The notes under the pieces were generated by a model that worked only from the letters and a program-made list of their open reading frames with translations, had not been told where the DNA came from and made no database searches. From Lysobacterales bacterium (GTDB lineage: Bacteria; Pseudomonadota; Gammaproteobacteria; Xanthomonadales; SZUA-38), in assembly GCA_030065125.1 (NCBI GenBank), contig JASJDM010000010.1:1-64000 (forward strand): a stretch of DNA of 64,000 nucleotides, in the 5' to 3' direction. Each line of letters opens with the position of its first letter. The first letter of the stretch is position 1. Position numbers and translations under genes: made by a program. Of this stretch, positions 56,830-64,000 are shown one piece after another.

Positions 56830-56945
56830 TCAATCCCTCTTCGTTGACACGTTGAAGCCGCGACCAATGGCCGCGGCCCCTATCATACATCGAATTGTCC
56901 CGGGCTCCCGGCGCGGCAGCACCGGGACCGACCGGCCTGCGCCTG

Positions 56946-58256
56946 TCAGGGCGCTGACATCTTCAGCCGATTCAGCGCCTCGACAAACCGACTCTGCCGG
57001 TAGCCGTCCTCGTCCTTGGTGGCCTCGAACAACCCCTCGGCCCGGGAACGCATGCCCTCGGCCTCATCAGCGCTCAGGACGCCGTTGTTTTCAAAAGCCA
57101 GGATCACCGCGTCTACTGCCATGGACGCCTGCTCAGCGGCAGCGTAATCCCGGTATTGACCCCGCTCGCCGTCGGCAAGAATGCTGGCCATGATCTTTTC
57201 CAGCATGCCCCGGTCAAACTCGGCGGCATTGGCGCGTGCAATAGCGCTTTGCAGCGTCGCCATAACCGCCCGCGCGGCCTGCACCGTCTCATTGCGCCCG
57301 CGGGTTGTCGAAACGTGCAGGTCACGAACCTGCCCCGCCAGCTTCTCGCCGGCGGCGCCATCGATTGCAGCGAGCACGTGACGGAACATCAGCAGGCTGG
57401 CGTCATTGTATCGAACCACGCCCGGGCCCAGACCAGTGCCGCGACGGGGAACCCACTGGTTGCCAAACATGGATCGGTGGCAGGCATGGCAATCGAATAA
57501 CACCAGTTCCGGAAAAATTCCGTCCCAGCCGGCGCTGTCGTCCAGCAGTGTTTCCAGCTGGGTGCTGGCGGATACGCCCTGGCCCACAGCCCAGTCCCGG
57601 GCACCGTTGGGTTCTCCCTTGCGCTGAACGTAATCCTCGTCCACTTCGAAATGCGGGTACAGCCAGGTGAAGGTGTCCAGTTCAAACGACAGCCGCGGAT
57701 GGCCGGCACCCATGATGCGGTGGGTGATCATCTGGTTTTTGTTGCCCAGGTGGCAGGACAGACACAGTTCGGCCCGGCGCGCTGGATCCTCGGTGGCGTA
57801 CAGGCCGGCCGCCAGGTTGTCGGCGTGGCTGGCCTGGCCCGACGCATGGGACGACAGGTAGCGTTCCGATCCGCCGTGGCAGGCTTCGCAGCCCACCCCG
57901 TCGGCCATGTCAAATTTTTCGCCACGGGCGCTGGCGGGAACGTTGTCGCCATGGCAGTCCAGGCACATATCGGCTTCGTGGGCACTTTTCAGACCCAGGT
58001 TGCGGGCGATGCGCTTAGACTGGTCATTCAGCAGGATCTGGTAAGCCTCGGCGTGAGGGTCCTGGCTTTGCCACAGGGCGAACTCGTTTTGCATGACGTT
58101 TGAGTCAGCGAATGCTGAAGTGGAACCGTGGCAGGTGCTGCTGGCGCAGCTGGCCACACCCAGGTGTTTGTCCTTCCCTTCGATAGGCAGTGCGGTTTGC
58201 GCCTGCACCAGTCCCGAAACGAAAAAAACCCCGAAAACAACGTCGAGTCGTCTCAT
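56946..58256 (-). CDS. Secreted multiheme cytochrome c (cytochrome c554-like)
   Basis: A 436-residue periplasmic cytochrome with a signal peptide (about 1-20, ending VQAQ). It has four CXXCH heme sites (CLDCH, CEACH, CLSCH, CHACH) plus CASSTCH, a CX4CH variant near the N-terminus, giving up to five hemes. Distal His residues would serve as second ligands. The layout resembles cytochrome c554-type proteins. The C-terminal 150 residues are helical without heme motifs. The ATG at 58256 fits the signal peptide and ribosome site better than the one at 58262. Electron partners are unknown; it is divergent from nhaD. Confidence 0.85.
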   Translation of the reverse strand: MRRLDVVFGVFFVSGLVQAQTALPIEGKDKHLGVASCASSTCHGSTSAFADSNVMQNEFALWQSQDPHAEAYQILLNDQSKRIARNLGLKSAHEADMCLDCHGDNVPASARGEKFDMADGVGCEACHGGSERYLSSHASGQASHADNLAAGLYATEDPARRAELCLSCHLGNKNQMITHRIMGAGHPRLSFELDTFTWLYPHFEVDEDYVQRKGEPNGARDWAVGQGVSASTQLETLLDDSAGWDGIFPELVLFDCHACHRSMFGNQWVPRRGTGLGPGVVRYNDASLLMFRHVLAAIDGAAGEKLAGQVRDLHVSTTRGRNETVQAARAVMATLQSAIARANAAEFDRGMLEKIMASILADGERGQYRDYAAAEQASMAVDAVILAFENNGVLSADEAEGMRSRAEGLFEATKDEDGYRQSRFVEALNRLKMSAP

Positions 58257-58580
58257 ACCCATTCCCCTTTCACGCCATCAGGGCGCTTAGCCCCTGCGTC
58301 CCCCTGCCCAGGGCAACGCTATCAGTTCATTAGTATGCCACAATCCGGCAATCTGTCTTCTGCCGACGCGGCGCCTTGATCCACGCTGAAACGGGCGTGT
58401 CCGGTCAGGACTCCCACGAGCAATCCAGCTGCCCCCGCACTGCCGGTTTTGGGGCAGAGCGTCGTCTTTTCCCGCTGCAGTATTTGCACCATTTAGGGTA
58501 AACTGCGCGGCTCAATGGCCGATCATAAAGGGGACGCGGCAGGGGCGCTGCCGTAGTGACCATCACAGGGGCAAACCAAA
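58257..58580. other. Divergent intergenic region between cytochrome and nhaD
   Basis: 324 bp between divergent genes. It must hold promoters for both. I saw only weak candidates (for example TTGCAC near 58489 without a matching -10), no repeat family member, no tRNA and no convincing small ORF. Confidence 0.6.
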
Positions 58581-60008
58581 GTGCAAAAATCCATTCATTT
58601 CCTACTGGCTGCGGCGACACTGATGCTGCCATCGGTTTCCATGGCGGCGGGTGCCGGCGAGCTGTCGCTGGTCAACCACTGGGTCGGATATGCGGCCATC
58701 GCGGCGTTTGTGCTGGCTTACAGCCTGGTAATCGCTGAAGAATTCACCCATCTGCGCAAATCGAAACCCGTCATGCTGGGCGCCGGCGTCATCTGGGTCA
58801 TCATCGCCATTGAATACACCCAGAACGGCCTGCCCACCGCTGCCGAACATGCCATCGAAGTCTTCCTGGTGGAATTTGGCGAACTGTTCCTGTTCCTGCT
58901 GGCGGCGATGACCTACGTCAACGCGATGAGTGAGCGAAATATCTTCGAAGCCCTGCGGTCCTGGCTGGTCAGTCGCGGGTTTTCGTTCCGCAAGCTGTTC
59001 TGGATTACCGGTATCCTGAGCTTTTTCCTGTCGCCCATCATCGACAACCTGACCACGGCCCTGGTGATGTGTGCGGTGGTGATGGCGGTTGGCAAGGGTA
59101 ATCTCAGGTTTGTCTCCATCGGCTGCGTCAACATCGTGGTGGCCGCCAACGCCGGCGGTGCTTTCAGCCCGTTCGGAGACATCACCACGCTGATGGTCTG
59201 GCAGGCGGGCATCGTGGATTTCTGGAGCTTCTTCATCCTGTTCATCCCATCGGCCGTCAACTACGTTGTGCCCGCCGCGATGATGCACTTTGCGGTACCC
59301 GACGAAACACCGGAAGTCTCGGGCGGCGCCATCGCCATGAAGCGCGGCGCCAAGCGCATCATGTTCCTGTTCGTGTGCACCATTGCGACCGCAGTCAGCT
59401 TTCACAATTTCCTGCACCTGCCGCCGTTCCTGGGCATGATGACGGGCCTGGCTTACCTCAAGTTCTTCGGCTACTACCTGAAGAAAACCCATATTGTCAC
59501 GGTCAACGACAGCGCCAACTACGGCCAGGCGGGTGACGTAGCGGCCTTTGACAGCTTCCGCCACGTGGCCCGTGCGGAGTGGGACACCCTGCTGTTTTTC
59601 TTTGGCGTGATCATGTGCGTCGGCGGGCTGGGCTTCATCGGCTACCTCGAGCTGGCGTCCCAGTTCATGTACGTGGACCTGGGCGCCACCTGGGCCAACG
59701 TCCTGGTGGGGATACTCTCCGCCATCGTGGACAACATTCCGGTCATGGTGGCGGTGCTGCAGATGGGTCCGTCCATGGACATGGGGCAATGGCTGCTGGT
59801 GACGCTGACGGCGGGCGTGGGCGGCAGCATGCTGTCCATCGGTTCAGCCGCCGGCGTGGCCCTGATGGGCCAGGCCCGGGGTGCTTATACCTTCTTTGGT
59901 CACCTCAAGTGGACCCCGGCTATTGCCGTGGGTTACGCGGTCAGCATCGTGGTTCACCTCTGGCTGAACGCATCGCTGTTCGACGGCGTACCCCTGGCCA
60001 CGGGTTAA
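58581..60008 (+). CDS. nhaD: NhaD-type Na+/H+ antiporter
   Basis: A 475-residue inner-membrane antiporter exchanging Na+ (or Li+) for H+. Signs are the N-terminal hydrophobic leader with LSLVNHWVGYAAIAAFVLAYS, then LSFFLSPIIDNLTTALVMCAVVMA, NIVVAANAGGAFSPFGDITTLMVW and the C-terminal VGILSAIVDNIPVMVAVLQM, where the duplicated DN motifs match the NhaD/ArsB-like ion transporter superfamily. About 12 helices are visible. It starts at GTG 58581 behind GGGG. NhaD supports growth at high salt or alkaline pH, which points to a saline habitat. It is followed by the convergent dnaQ gene, with stops overlapping by 4 nt. Confidence 0.94.
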   Translation: MQKSIHFLLAAATLMLPSVSMAAGAGELSLVNHWVGYAAIAAFVLAYSLVIAEEFTHLRKSKPVMLGAGVIWVIIAIEYTQNGLPTAAEHAIEVFLVEFGELFLFLLAAMTYVNAMSERNIFEALRSWLVSRGFSFRKLFWITGILSFFLSPIIDNLTTALVMCAVVMAVGKGNLRFVSIGCVNIVVAANAGGAFSPFGDITTLMVWQAGIVDFWSFFILFIPSAVNYVVPAAMMHFAVPDETPEVSGGAIAMKRGAKRIMFLFVCTIATAVSFHNFLHLPPFLGMMTGLAYLKFFGYYLKKTHIVTVNDSANYGQAGDVAAFDSFRHVARAEWDTLLFFFGVIMCVGGLGFIGYLELASQFMYVDLGATWANVLVGILSAIVDNIPVMVAVLQMGPSMDMGQWLLVTLTAGVGGSMLSIGSAAGVALMGQARGAYTFFGHLKWTPAIAVGYAVSIVVHLWLNASLFDGVPLATG

Positions 60009-60721
60009 GCCTCGACCGGTTCCTCCATGGCGAGCCACCGGCAGCCGTCGGTGGCGGTGTTTTCGAGTTCCTGCAGACGGGCCTGATGGTCCGCCAGCTC
60101 CTGCCCGGCGGTCTGCCTGACCCGTATCGGCGGACGTTCCCGCGGCGCCTCGCTGTCCGCCTGCTCTTCCACTCTTGAGGCAATCTTCAGGCTCAGGGCC
60201 GTCTGGCCCCCGGTCATGGCCAGGTAAACCTCAGCCAGGATCTGGGCATCCAGCAGTGCCCCGTGCAGGGTTCGGCGGGTATTGTCCACGTCGTAGCGTT
60301 TGCACAGCGCGTCCAGGGAGTTGCGCATTCCCGGGTGCATCTGCCGGGCAAGCTCCAGGCTGTCCAGGCAGGTGCAGTAGTCAGCCATGCGGCCGTAACC
60401 GCCGGGCAGCAGCGCCAGCTCATGATCCAGGAAGCCCAGGTCGAACGGCGCATTGTGAATCACCAGTTCGGAATCCCGCACAAAGTCGATCAGCTCGTCC
60501 ACCACTTCGACGAACCGGGGCTTGTCCTTGAGAAAATCGTTGCTCAGGCCGTGCACCTCCAGTGCACCCTGCTCAACCTGGCGCTGGGGATTCAGGTAGC
60601 AGTGAAGCTGCCGCCCGGTGGGCCGCCGGTCATTCAGCTCAATGGCGCCAATCTCGATGATTCGATGTCCTTCTGACGGTTCCAGCCCGGTGGTCTCGGT
60701 ATCCAGAACAACCTGTCTCAT
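60005..60721 (-). CDS. dnaQ: DNA polymerase III epsilon subunit (3'-5' exonuclease)
   Basis: A 238-residue proofreading subunit of the replicative polymerase. The DEDDh exonuclease motifs are Asp7 and Glu9 in [23 protein letters not shown], and [17 protein letters not shown] with its His and Asp. It starts at ATG 60721, overlapping the rnhA stop (ATGA), as in the conserved rnhA-dnaQ pair of gammaproteobacteria. The C-terminal tail ([21 protein letters not shown]) would bind the alpha subunit. It ends 4 nt inside the nhaD stop. Confidence 0.97.
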   Translation of the reverse strand: MRQVVLDTETTGLEPSEGHRIIEIGAIELNDRRPTGRQLHCYLNPQRQVEQGALEVHGLSNDFLKDKPRFVEVVDELIDFVRDSELVIHNAPFDLGFLDHELALLPGGYGRMADYCTCLDSLELARQMHPGMRNSLDALCKRYDVDNTRRTLHGALLDAQILAEVYLAMTGGQTALSLKIASRVEEQADSEAPRERPPIRVRQTAGQELADHQARLQELENTATDGCRWLAMEEPVEA

Positions 60722-61146
60722 GAGGGTATAGCGCTCCTGGCCAGTTCATCGGCGATGTCGTTTTCGGGATGTCCGCTGTGGCCCTTGACCCAGTGCCAGC
60801 GGACTTTATGCCGGGACACCGCGCGGTCGAGTTTTTCCCACAGGTCCTGGTTCTTGACCGGCTTCTTGGCGGCGGTTCGCCAGCCGTTGGCTTTCCAGTT
60901 CTTGATCCACTGGGTAATACCCTGTTGGACGTAGGTGGAATCGGTGTATAGATCCACCTCACAGGACCGCTTCAGCGCGTTAAGGGCTTCAATGACGGCC
61001 CGCAATTCCATCCGGTTGTTGGTGGTGTCCTTCTCACCGCCGGAAAGAGATTTTTCCCGACGTCCGGCGCGCAGCAGAGCGCCCCATCCGCCCGGCCCCG
61101 GGTTACCGCTGCAGGCGCCATCGGTATAAATGCTGACTTTGGCCAT
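60718..61146 (-). CDS. rnhA: Ribonuclease HI
   Basis: A 142-residue RNase H type 1 that degrades RNA in RNA-DNA hybrids. Catalytic residues line up with E. coli: Asp9 in [16 protein letters not shown], Glu47 in NNRMELRA, Asp69 in LYTDSTYVQ and the final Asp in ENDIADELA. Length is normal. It is coupled to dnaQ by ATGA overlap and lies 5 bp after the methyltransferase gene. Confidence 0.98.
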   Translation of the reverse strand: MAKVSIYTDGACSGNPGPGGWGALLRAGRREKSLSGGEKDTTNNRMELRAVIEALNALKRSCEVDLYTDSTYVQQGITQWIKNWKANGWRTAAKKPVKNQDLWEKLDRAVSRHKVRWHWVKGHSGHPENDIADELARSAIPS

Positions 61147-61151
61147 ACCGG

Positions 61152-61871
61152 TCAGGACCGATCGCTGGAACTGCGCCTTTCGGCGAAAGTACTGGTCGGG
61201 CTGACCTGTCGACCATTCAATCGGGTCAGGCCAAGCCGGCGCAGGTGGACGATTCTGGCGGGCCGGCTGGACTTGCGGGCCACCAGCAGGTAGCTGTGGC
61301 CCATGTGCCCAAGCCAGGTCATACCGGTCCAGCGCCGGCTGAGCTTGGTCAGATACCGCGTGGTCCTCCCGCCGTCGGGACCGATGGGCCGTACCAGCAG
61401 GGTCTTCAGGTCGAACGCCTTGAACCGCTCCACCAGCTTGCGGGGTCCCACGGGATTGAGACCGCAGGCCCGTGCCGCATCACCGCGGCGCCAGGGATTA
61501 AAGCCGACAATGACGGCAATGCCCTCCGGTTGAAGTACCCGGTGCAGCTCAGACAAAACATCGTAGCTGGAGCCGTGCAGTTCGTGCACGTGATGCATCA
61601 CCACCAGCGCCAGGCCTTCGTTGATGACGGGCAGGTCGAACAGGTGACCCAGCCAGGGGCCGCGGGCGGTACCACTGGGCGCCACGGTAAGCCGGTGGCG
61701 ACTGATGGTCTGTGCGGTGGCCAGCAGCGGGGGCGTTTCTTCCCAGGCGTTCAACTCCAGCGCATGGTAGCCAAACACGTTGGCGGCGACGGAGTGGATC
61801 TCGCGCACCTCGGCCGTGAGCAGCGCCGGGTCTGGAAAGGTCGAAGTCTGTCCGTCGACTTGGGGTCTCAC
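61152..61871 (-). CDS. SAM-dependent methyltransferase of the rnhA-dnaQ operon (YafS-like)
   Basis: A 239-residue class I methyltransferase-like protein next to rnhA, in the position of E. coli yafS. Motif I is degenerate ([14 protein letters not shown]), while [48 protein letters not shown] is a typical motif II-III segment. The C-terminus is basic ([20 protein letters not shown]). The substrate is unknown. It starts at GTG 61871. The three genes form one operon, read leftwards. Confidence 0.82.
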   Translation of the reverse strand: MRPQVDGQTSTFPDPALLTAEVREIHSVAANVFGYHALELNAWEETPPLLATAQTISRHRLTVAPSGTARGPWLGHLFDLPVINEGLALVVMHHVHELHGSSYDVLSELHRVLQPEGIAVIVGFNPWRRGDAARACGLNPVGPRKLVERFKAFDLKTLLVRPIGPDGGRTTRYLTKLSRRWTGMTWLGHMGHSYLLVARKSSRPARIVHLRRLGLTRLNGRQVSPTSTFAERRSSSDRS

Positions 61872-62055
61872 GGGCTTGTGTCTTCCGTGGCTGGTACTGG
61901 TCGATTGTAGTGGGATTGACCGTGCTTTTCATCCACCGGAACATCCAGTATTCTCGGGCGCGTCGAGAACCCGGCCGTCGGGTTCATTGTTCAATCAGAG
62001 CCGCCCGGGCCGGCAGGTATGCCCCGCCTTCAGAGGTTCATCAACGGATAAACAC

Positions 62056-62850
62056 ATGGGATTCCTGCAGGGAAAAAAAGCACTGATCGTAGGCGTTGCC
62101 AGCCCTCGCTCCATTGCCTGGGGCATCGCCGAGGCCATGCATCGACAAGGTGCCGAACTGGCATTTACCTACCAGACCGAAAAGCTCAAGTCCCGGGTGG
62201 ACAAGATCGCCGACCAGTGCGGCTCCAGCATCGTGCTGCCGCTGGACGTGGCCAGCGACGACCAGATCGATGCCGTGTTCGACAACCTCGGGAACAGCTG
62301 GGGTGCGCTGGACATTGTGGTCCATGCCGTGGGTTTTGCCCCCCGGGAGCAATTGGAAGGGACTTTCGCCGACGCGGTGACCCGGGAAGGCTTCCAGATC
62401 GCCCACGATATCAGTGCCTACAGTTTCGCGGCGCTGGCCAAAGGCGCCCGACCGCTGATGGCGAATCGTAACGGTGCACTGCTGACACTGAGCTACCTGG
62501 GTGCATTGCGTGCCCTGCCCCACTACAACGTCATGGGACTGGCCAAGGCCAGCCTGGAGGCCTGCGTGCGCTACCTGGCCCAGAGCCTGGGGCCGGAGGG
62601 CATTCGCGTCAACGGCATCTCGGCGGGTCCCATCAAGACCCTGGCGGCTGCCGGCATCTCCAACTTCCGGTCGATACTGGACCAGGTCTCCCGGCAGACC
62701 CCCCTGAGGCGCACCATCACGGCGGAAGAAGTGGGAAACGTGGCCGCGTTTCTCTGTTCTGACCTGGCCTCGGGTGTCACCGGCGAAATCACCTACGTGG
62801 ACGCCGGCTACAACATCCTCGGCATGGCAGGCATGGAAGGACAGGATTAG
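62056..62850 (+). CDS. fabI: Enoyl-[acyl-carrier-protein] reductase (NADH)
   Basis: A 264-residue short-chain dehydrogenase that carries out the last step of fatty-acid elongation and is the target of triclosan-type inhibitors. [13 protein letters not shown] is the nucleotide-binding motif; the active-site residues Tyr147, Tyr157 and Lys164 lie at the E. coli positions 146, 156 and 163 plus one. [24 protein letters not shown] and [17 protein letters not shown] are canonical. The ATG at 62056 is internal to a longer open frame that does not align. It is convergent with ppiD, 38 bp away. Confidence 0.97.
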   Translation: MGFLQGKKALIVGVASPRSIAWGIAEAMHRQGAELAFTYQTEKLKSRVDKIADQCGSSIVLPLDVASDDQIDAVFDNLGNSWGALDIVVHAVGFAPREQLEGTFADAVTREGFQIAHDISAYSFAALAKGARPLMANRNGALLTLSYLGALRALPHYNVMGLAKASLEACVRYLAQSLGPEGIRVNGISAGPIKTLAAAGISNFRSILDQVSRQTPLRRTITAEEVGNVAAFLCSDLASGVTGEITYVDAGYNILGMAGMEGQD

Positions 62851-62888
62851 GACTGGGACCAGGCCGACCGCCGGCCGGCCAGGTCCAG

Positions 62889-64000
62889 CTAGAACTGGAT
62901 GCGGTCTTCCAGCACCACGATGTCAGCGGCTTCGCGAAGGGTCTGGTTGAGGCCCGCGACCTCGGCTGAGGCAAAGCCACGATTCAGACGGTTACTGAGC
63001 ATGTCACCGCCGTCGGCCACGGCAGGCGCGTCGCTGGCGCTGTAGAGCCACAACACCGCGTAGCGGTTGCCGCCGAAAGGAATCACTTCACTGACGGGGT
63101 CTTCCTCCGGTTTGGGCAGTGTGAATACCTCCCGGGTCAGCCCCCGGTCAACACCCTCCAGGGTGCCGTTGCGGGTCGCGTCACGTGCCTGAGTTACTTC
63201 CCGTTCGGTGGCCTCACCTACCGCATCCAGACCGCCTTCCGTGCGGGTGCGGGCCAGCAGCTCCTCGGCGGCTGCCTCGGCCAGCTTCCGAGCCTTCTGC
63301 TGAACCAGGGAACTGTTAATCTGCTCACGCACATCCTCCAGGGGTTTGAGGGATGCCAGGATGTGTTCCCGCACCCTCAGGACGACAACCCGGTTTTCCG
63401 CCAGCACCAGCGGATCGCTGTTGGTCCCTTCCAGCTTCACCTGGTCGGAGAAAGCAGCTTCGATGACCTGCCGCTCCCGCGCAATGTCCGGCCCACCGCC
63501 GGCACCAAAAGCCTCGGACACCTGGATTTCCAGGCCCAGGGCGTCAGCCGCCGGCTCCAGGCTGCCCGGATCTTCGTAGCTCAGATCGTAGAGGCGGTCC
63601 TGGAGGTCCAGGAACCGGCGCTCCACCTCGGCTTCCAGGTATTCGGCCAGCAGCTCTTCACGGGCCTCCTGGTAGCTCTTGCCGCGGCTTTCCTCCACCT
63701 CGCGCAGCCAGATGACGTGCACGCCGAAGGGCGTGAACACGGGATCCGAGAAGGTCCCGGGCTCCATGGCGAACAGCGCTTCTTCAAAGGCCGGCACCAT
63801 GACATCCTTTTCGATCCAGTCCAGGTCCCCGCCCAGGTCGCGGGAACCAACGTCGTCTGAGTTCTCCCGGGCCAGCTGTTCGAATGGCTCACCCGCCCGC
63901 GCCCGCTCCACCAGACCGGCGGCCCGCTCCTCTGCCGCTTTCATGGTGCTGGCATCGGAGTTTTCCGGTACTTCGATCAGGATGTGCGACGCCAGCCGCC
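62889..64000 (-). CDS. ppiD: Peptidyl-prolyl isomerase PpiD (partial)
   Basis: A partial C-terminal part (about 370 residues) of a PpiD-type inner-membrane foldase, read leftwards from the window edge; the N-terminus with its membrane helix lies beyond 64000. The parvulin domain is visible at the start (ASHILIEVPENSDAS, GGDLDWIEKDVMVPAFEEALFAMEPG, PVFTPFGVHVIWL), followed by the second chaperone domain (ADALGLEIQVSEAFG, LVLAENRVVVLRVREHI) and C-terminal helical part. It assists folding of outer-membrane proteins. The neighbour fabI is convergent. Confidence 0.93.
   Translation of the reverse strand, partial: RLASHILIEVPENSDASTMKAAEERAAGLVERARAGEPFEQLARENSDDVGSRDLGGDLDWIEKDVMVPAFEEALFAMEPGTFSDPVFTPFGVHVIWLREVEESRGKSYQEAREELLAEYLEAEVERRFLDLQDRLYDLSYEDPGSLEPAADALGLEIQVSEAFGAGGGPDIARERQVIEAAFSDQVKLEGTNSDPLVLAENRVVVLRVREHILASLKPLEDVREQINSSLVQQKARKLAEAAAEELLARTRTEGGLDAVGEATEREVTQARDATRNGTLEGVDRGLTREVFTLPKPEEDPVSEVIPFGGNRYAVLWLYSASDAPAVADGGDMLSNRLNRGFASAEVAGLNQTLREAADIVVLEDRIQF

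Overview
The window reads as a chromosomal segment of a GC-rich, aerobic, heterotrophic gammaproteobacterium. The rnhA-dnaQ pair, fabI next to ppiD, MltF, DUF2058, the large NAD-type glutamate dehydrogenase and a SahR-type regulator in front of metH all fit this class. NhaD, many secreted lipoprotein peptidases, a TonB-dependent receptor and TolB-like/TPR membrane proteins suggest a marine or saline member near the Wenzhouxiangella/Lysobacterales/Woeseia groups; that placement is inference. Genes are dense and often translationally coupled by 4-nt overlaps, and GTG or TTG starts are common. I saw no transposase, integrase, phage gene or CRISPR array.

Layout. 1-2 kb: a diverged repeat copy, an exported methyltransferase-fold protein and a cyclase-FHA protein. 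2-9 kb: a minus-strand NAD(P)-related run of glutamate dehydrogenase, NAD kinase and a 5'-nucleotidase. 9-16.6 kb: an acyl-CoA dehydrogenase, divergent from sahR-metH-inositol-phosphatase, with two small DUF genes behind. 16.6-17.7 kb: a gene-poor stretch with tRNA-Ser(CGA) and a family of dispersed repeats. 17.7-23 kb: a YfcC transporter, a propionyl-CoA synthetase-like enzyme, a GFA protein and AsnA. 23-27.6 kb: an RND efflux operon. 27.7-33.7 kb: two S9 peptidase lipoproteins, a Nudix hydrolase and an MBL hydrolase. 33.7-43.6 kb: a secreted multidomain protein, pirin, a 2OG-Fe(II) oxygenase, a TonB-dependent receptor, a flavin oxidoreductase, an aminotransferase and a small membrane protein. 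43.6-49.6 kb: a coupled amidohydrolase/TolB-TPR/TolB-TPR operon. 49.7-53.5 kb: small conserved genes and mltF. 53.7-56.8 kb: a PP2C phosphatase, a small lipoprotein and a convergent Ser/Thr kinase. 57-64 kb: a multiheme cytochrome, nhaD, a methyltransferase/rnhA/dnaQ operon, fabI and a partial ppiD.

How the genes work together. SahR-metH forms a methionine-cycle unit in which the sensor is predicted to respond to S-adenosylhomocysteine; its reading frame has no ATG, GTG or TTG in a suitable place and seems to start at ATC. Pirin and the Fe(II)/2OG oxygenase are divergent around a Fur-like palindrome, with a TonB-dependent receptor downstream, suggesting iron-linked control. PP2C, the Ser/Thr kinase and the distant FHA-cyclase could form a phospho-threonine signalling set. 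The gene-poor tRNA-Ser region is the most unusual DNA: it has modular, partly inverted repeats of about 150-260 bp and an inverted copy of the tRNA 3' end fused to its terminator. No complete unknown system stands out; the best candidates for new biology are the coupled amidohydrolase/TolB-TPR operon, the tRNA-Ser hairpin and the ATC-initiated regulator.
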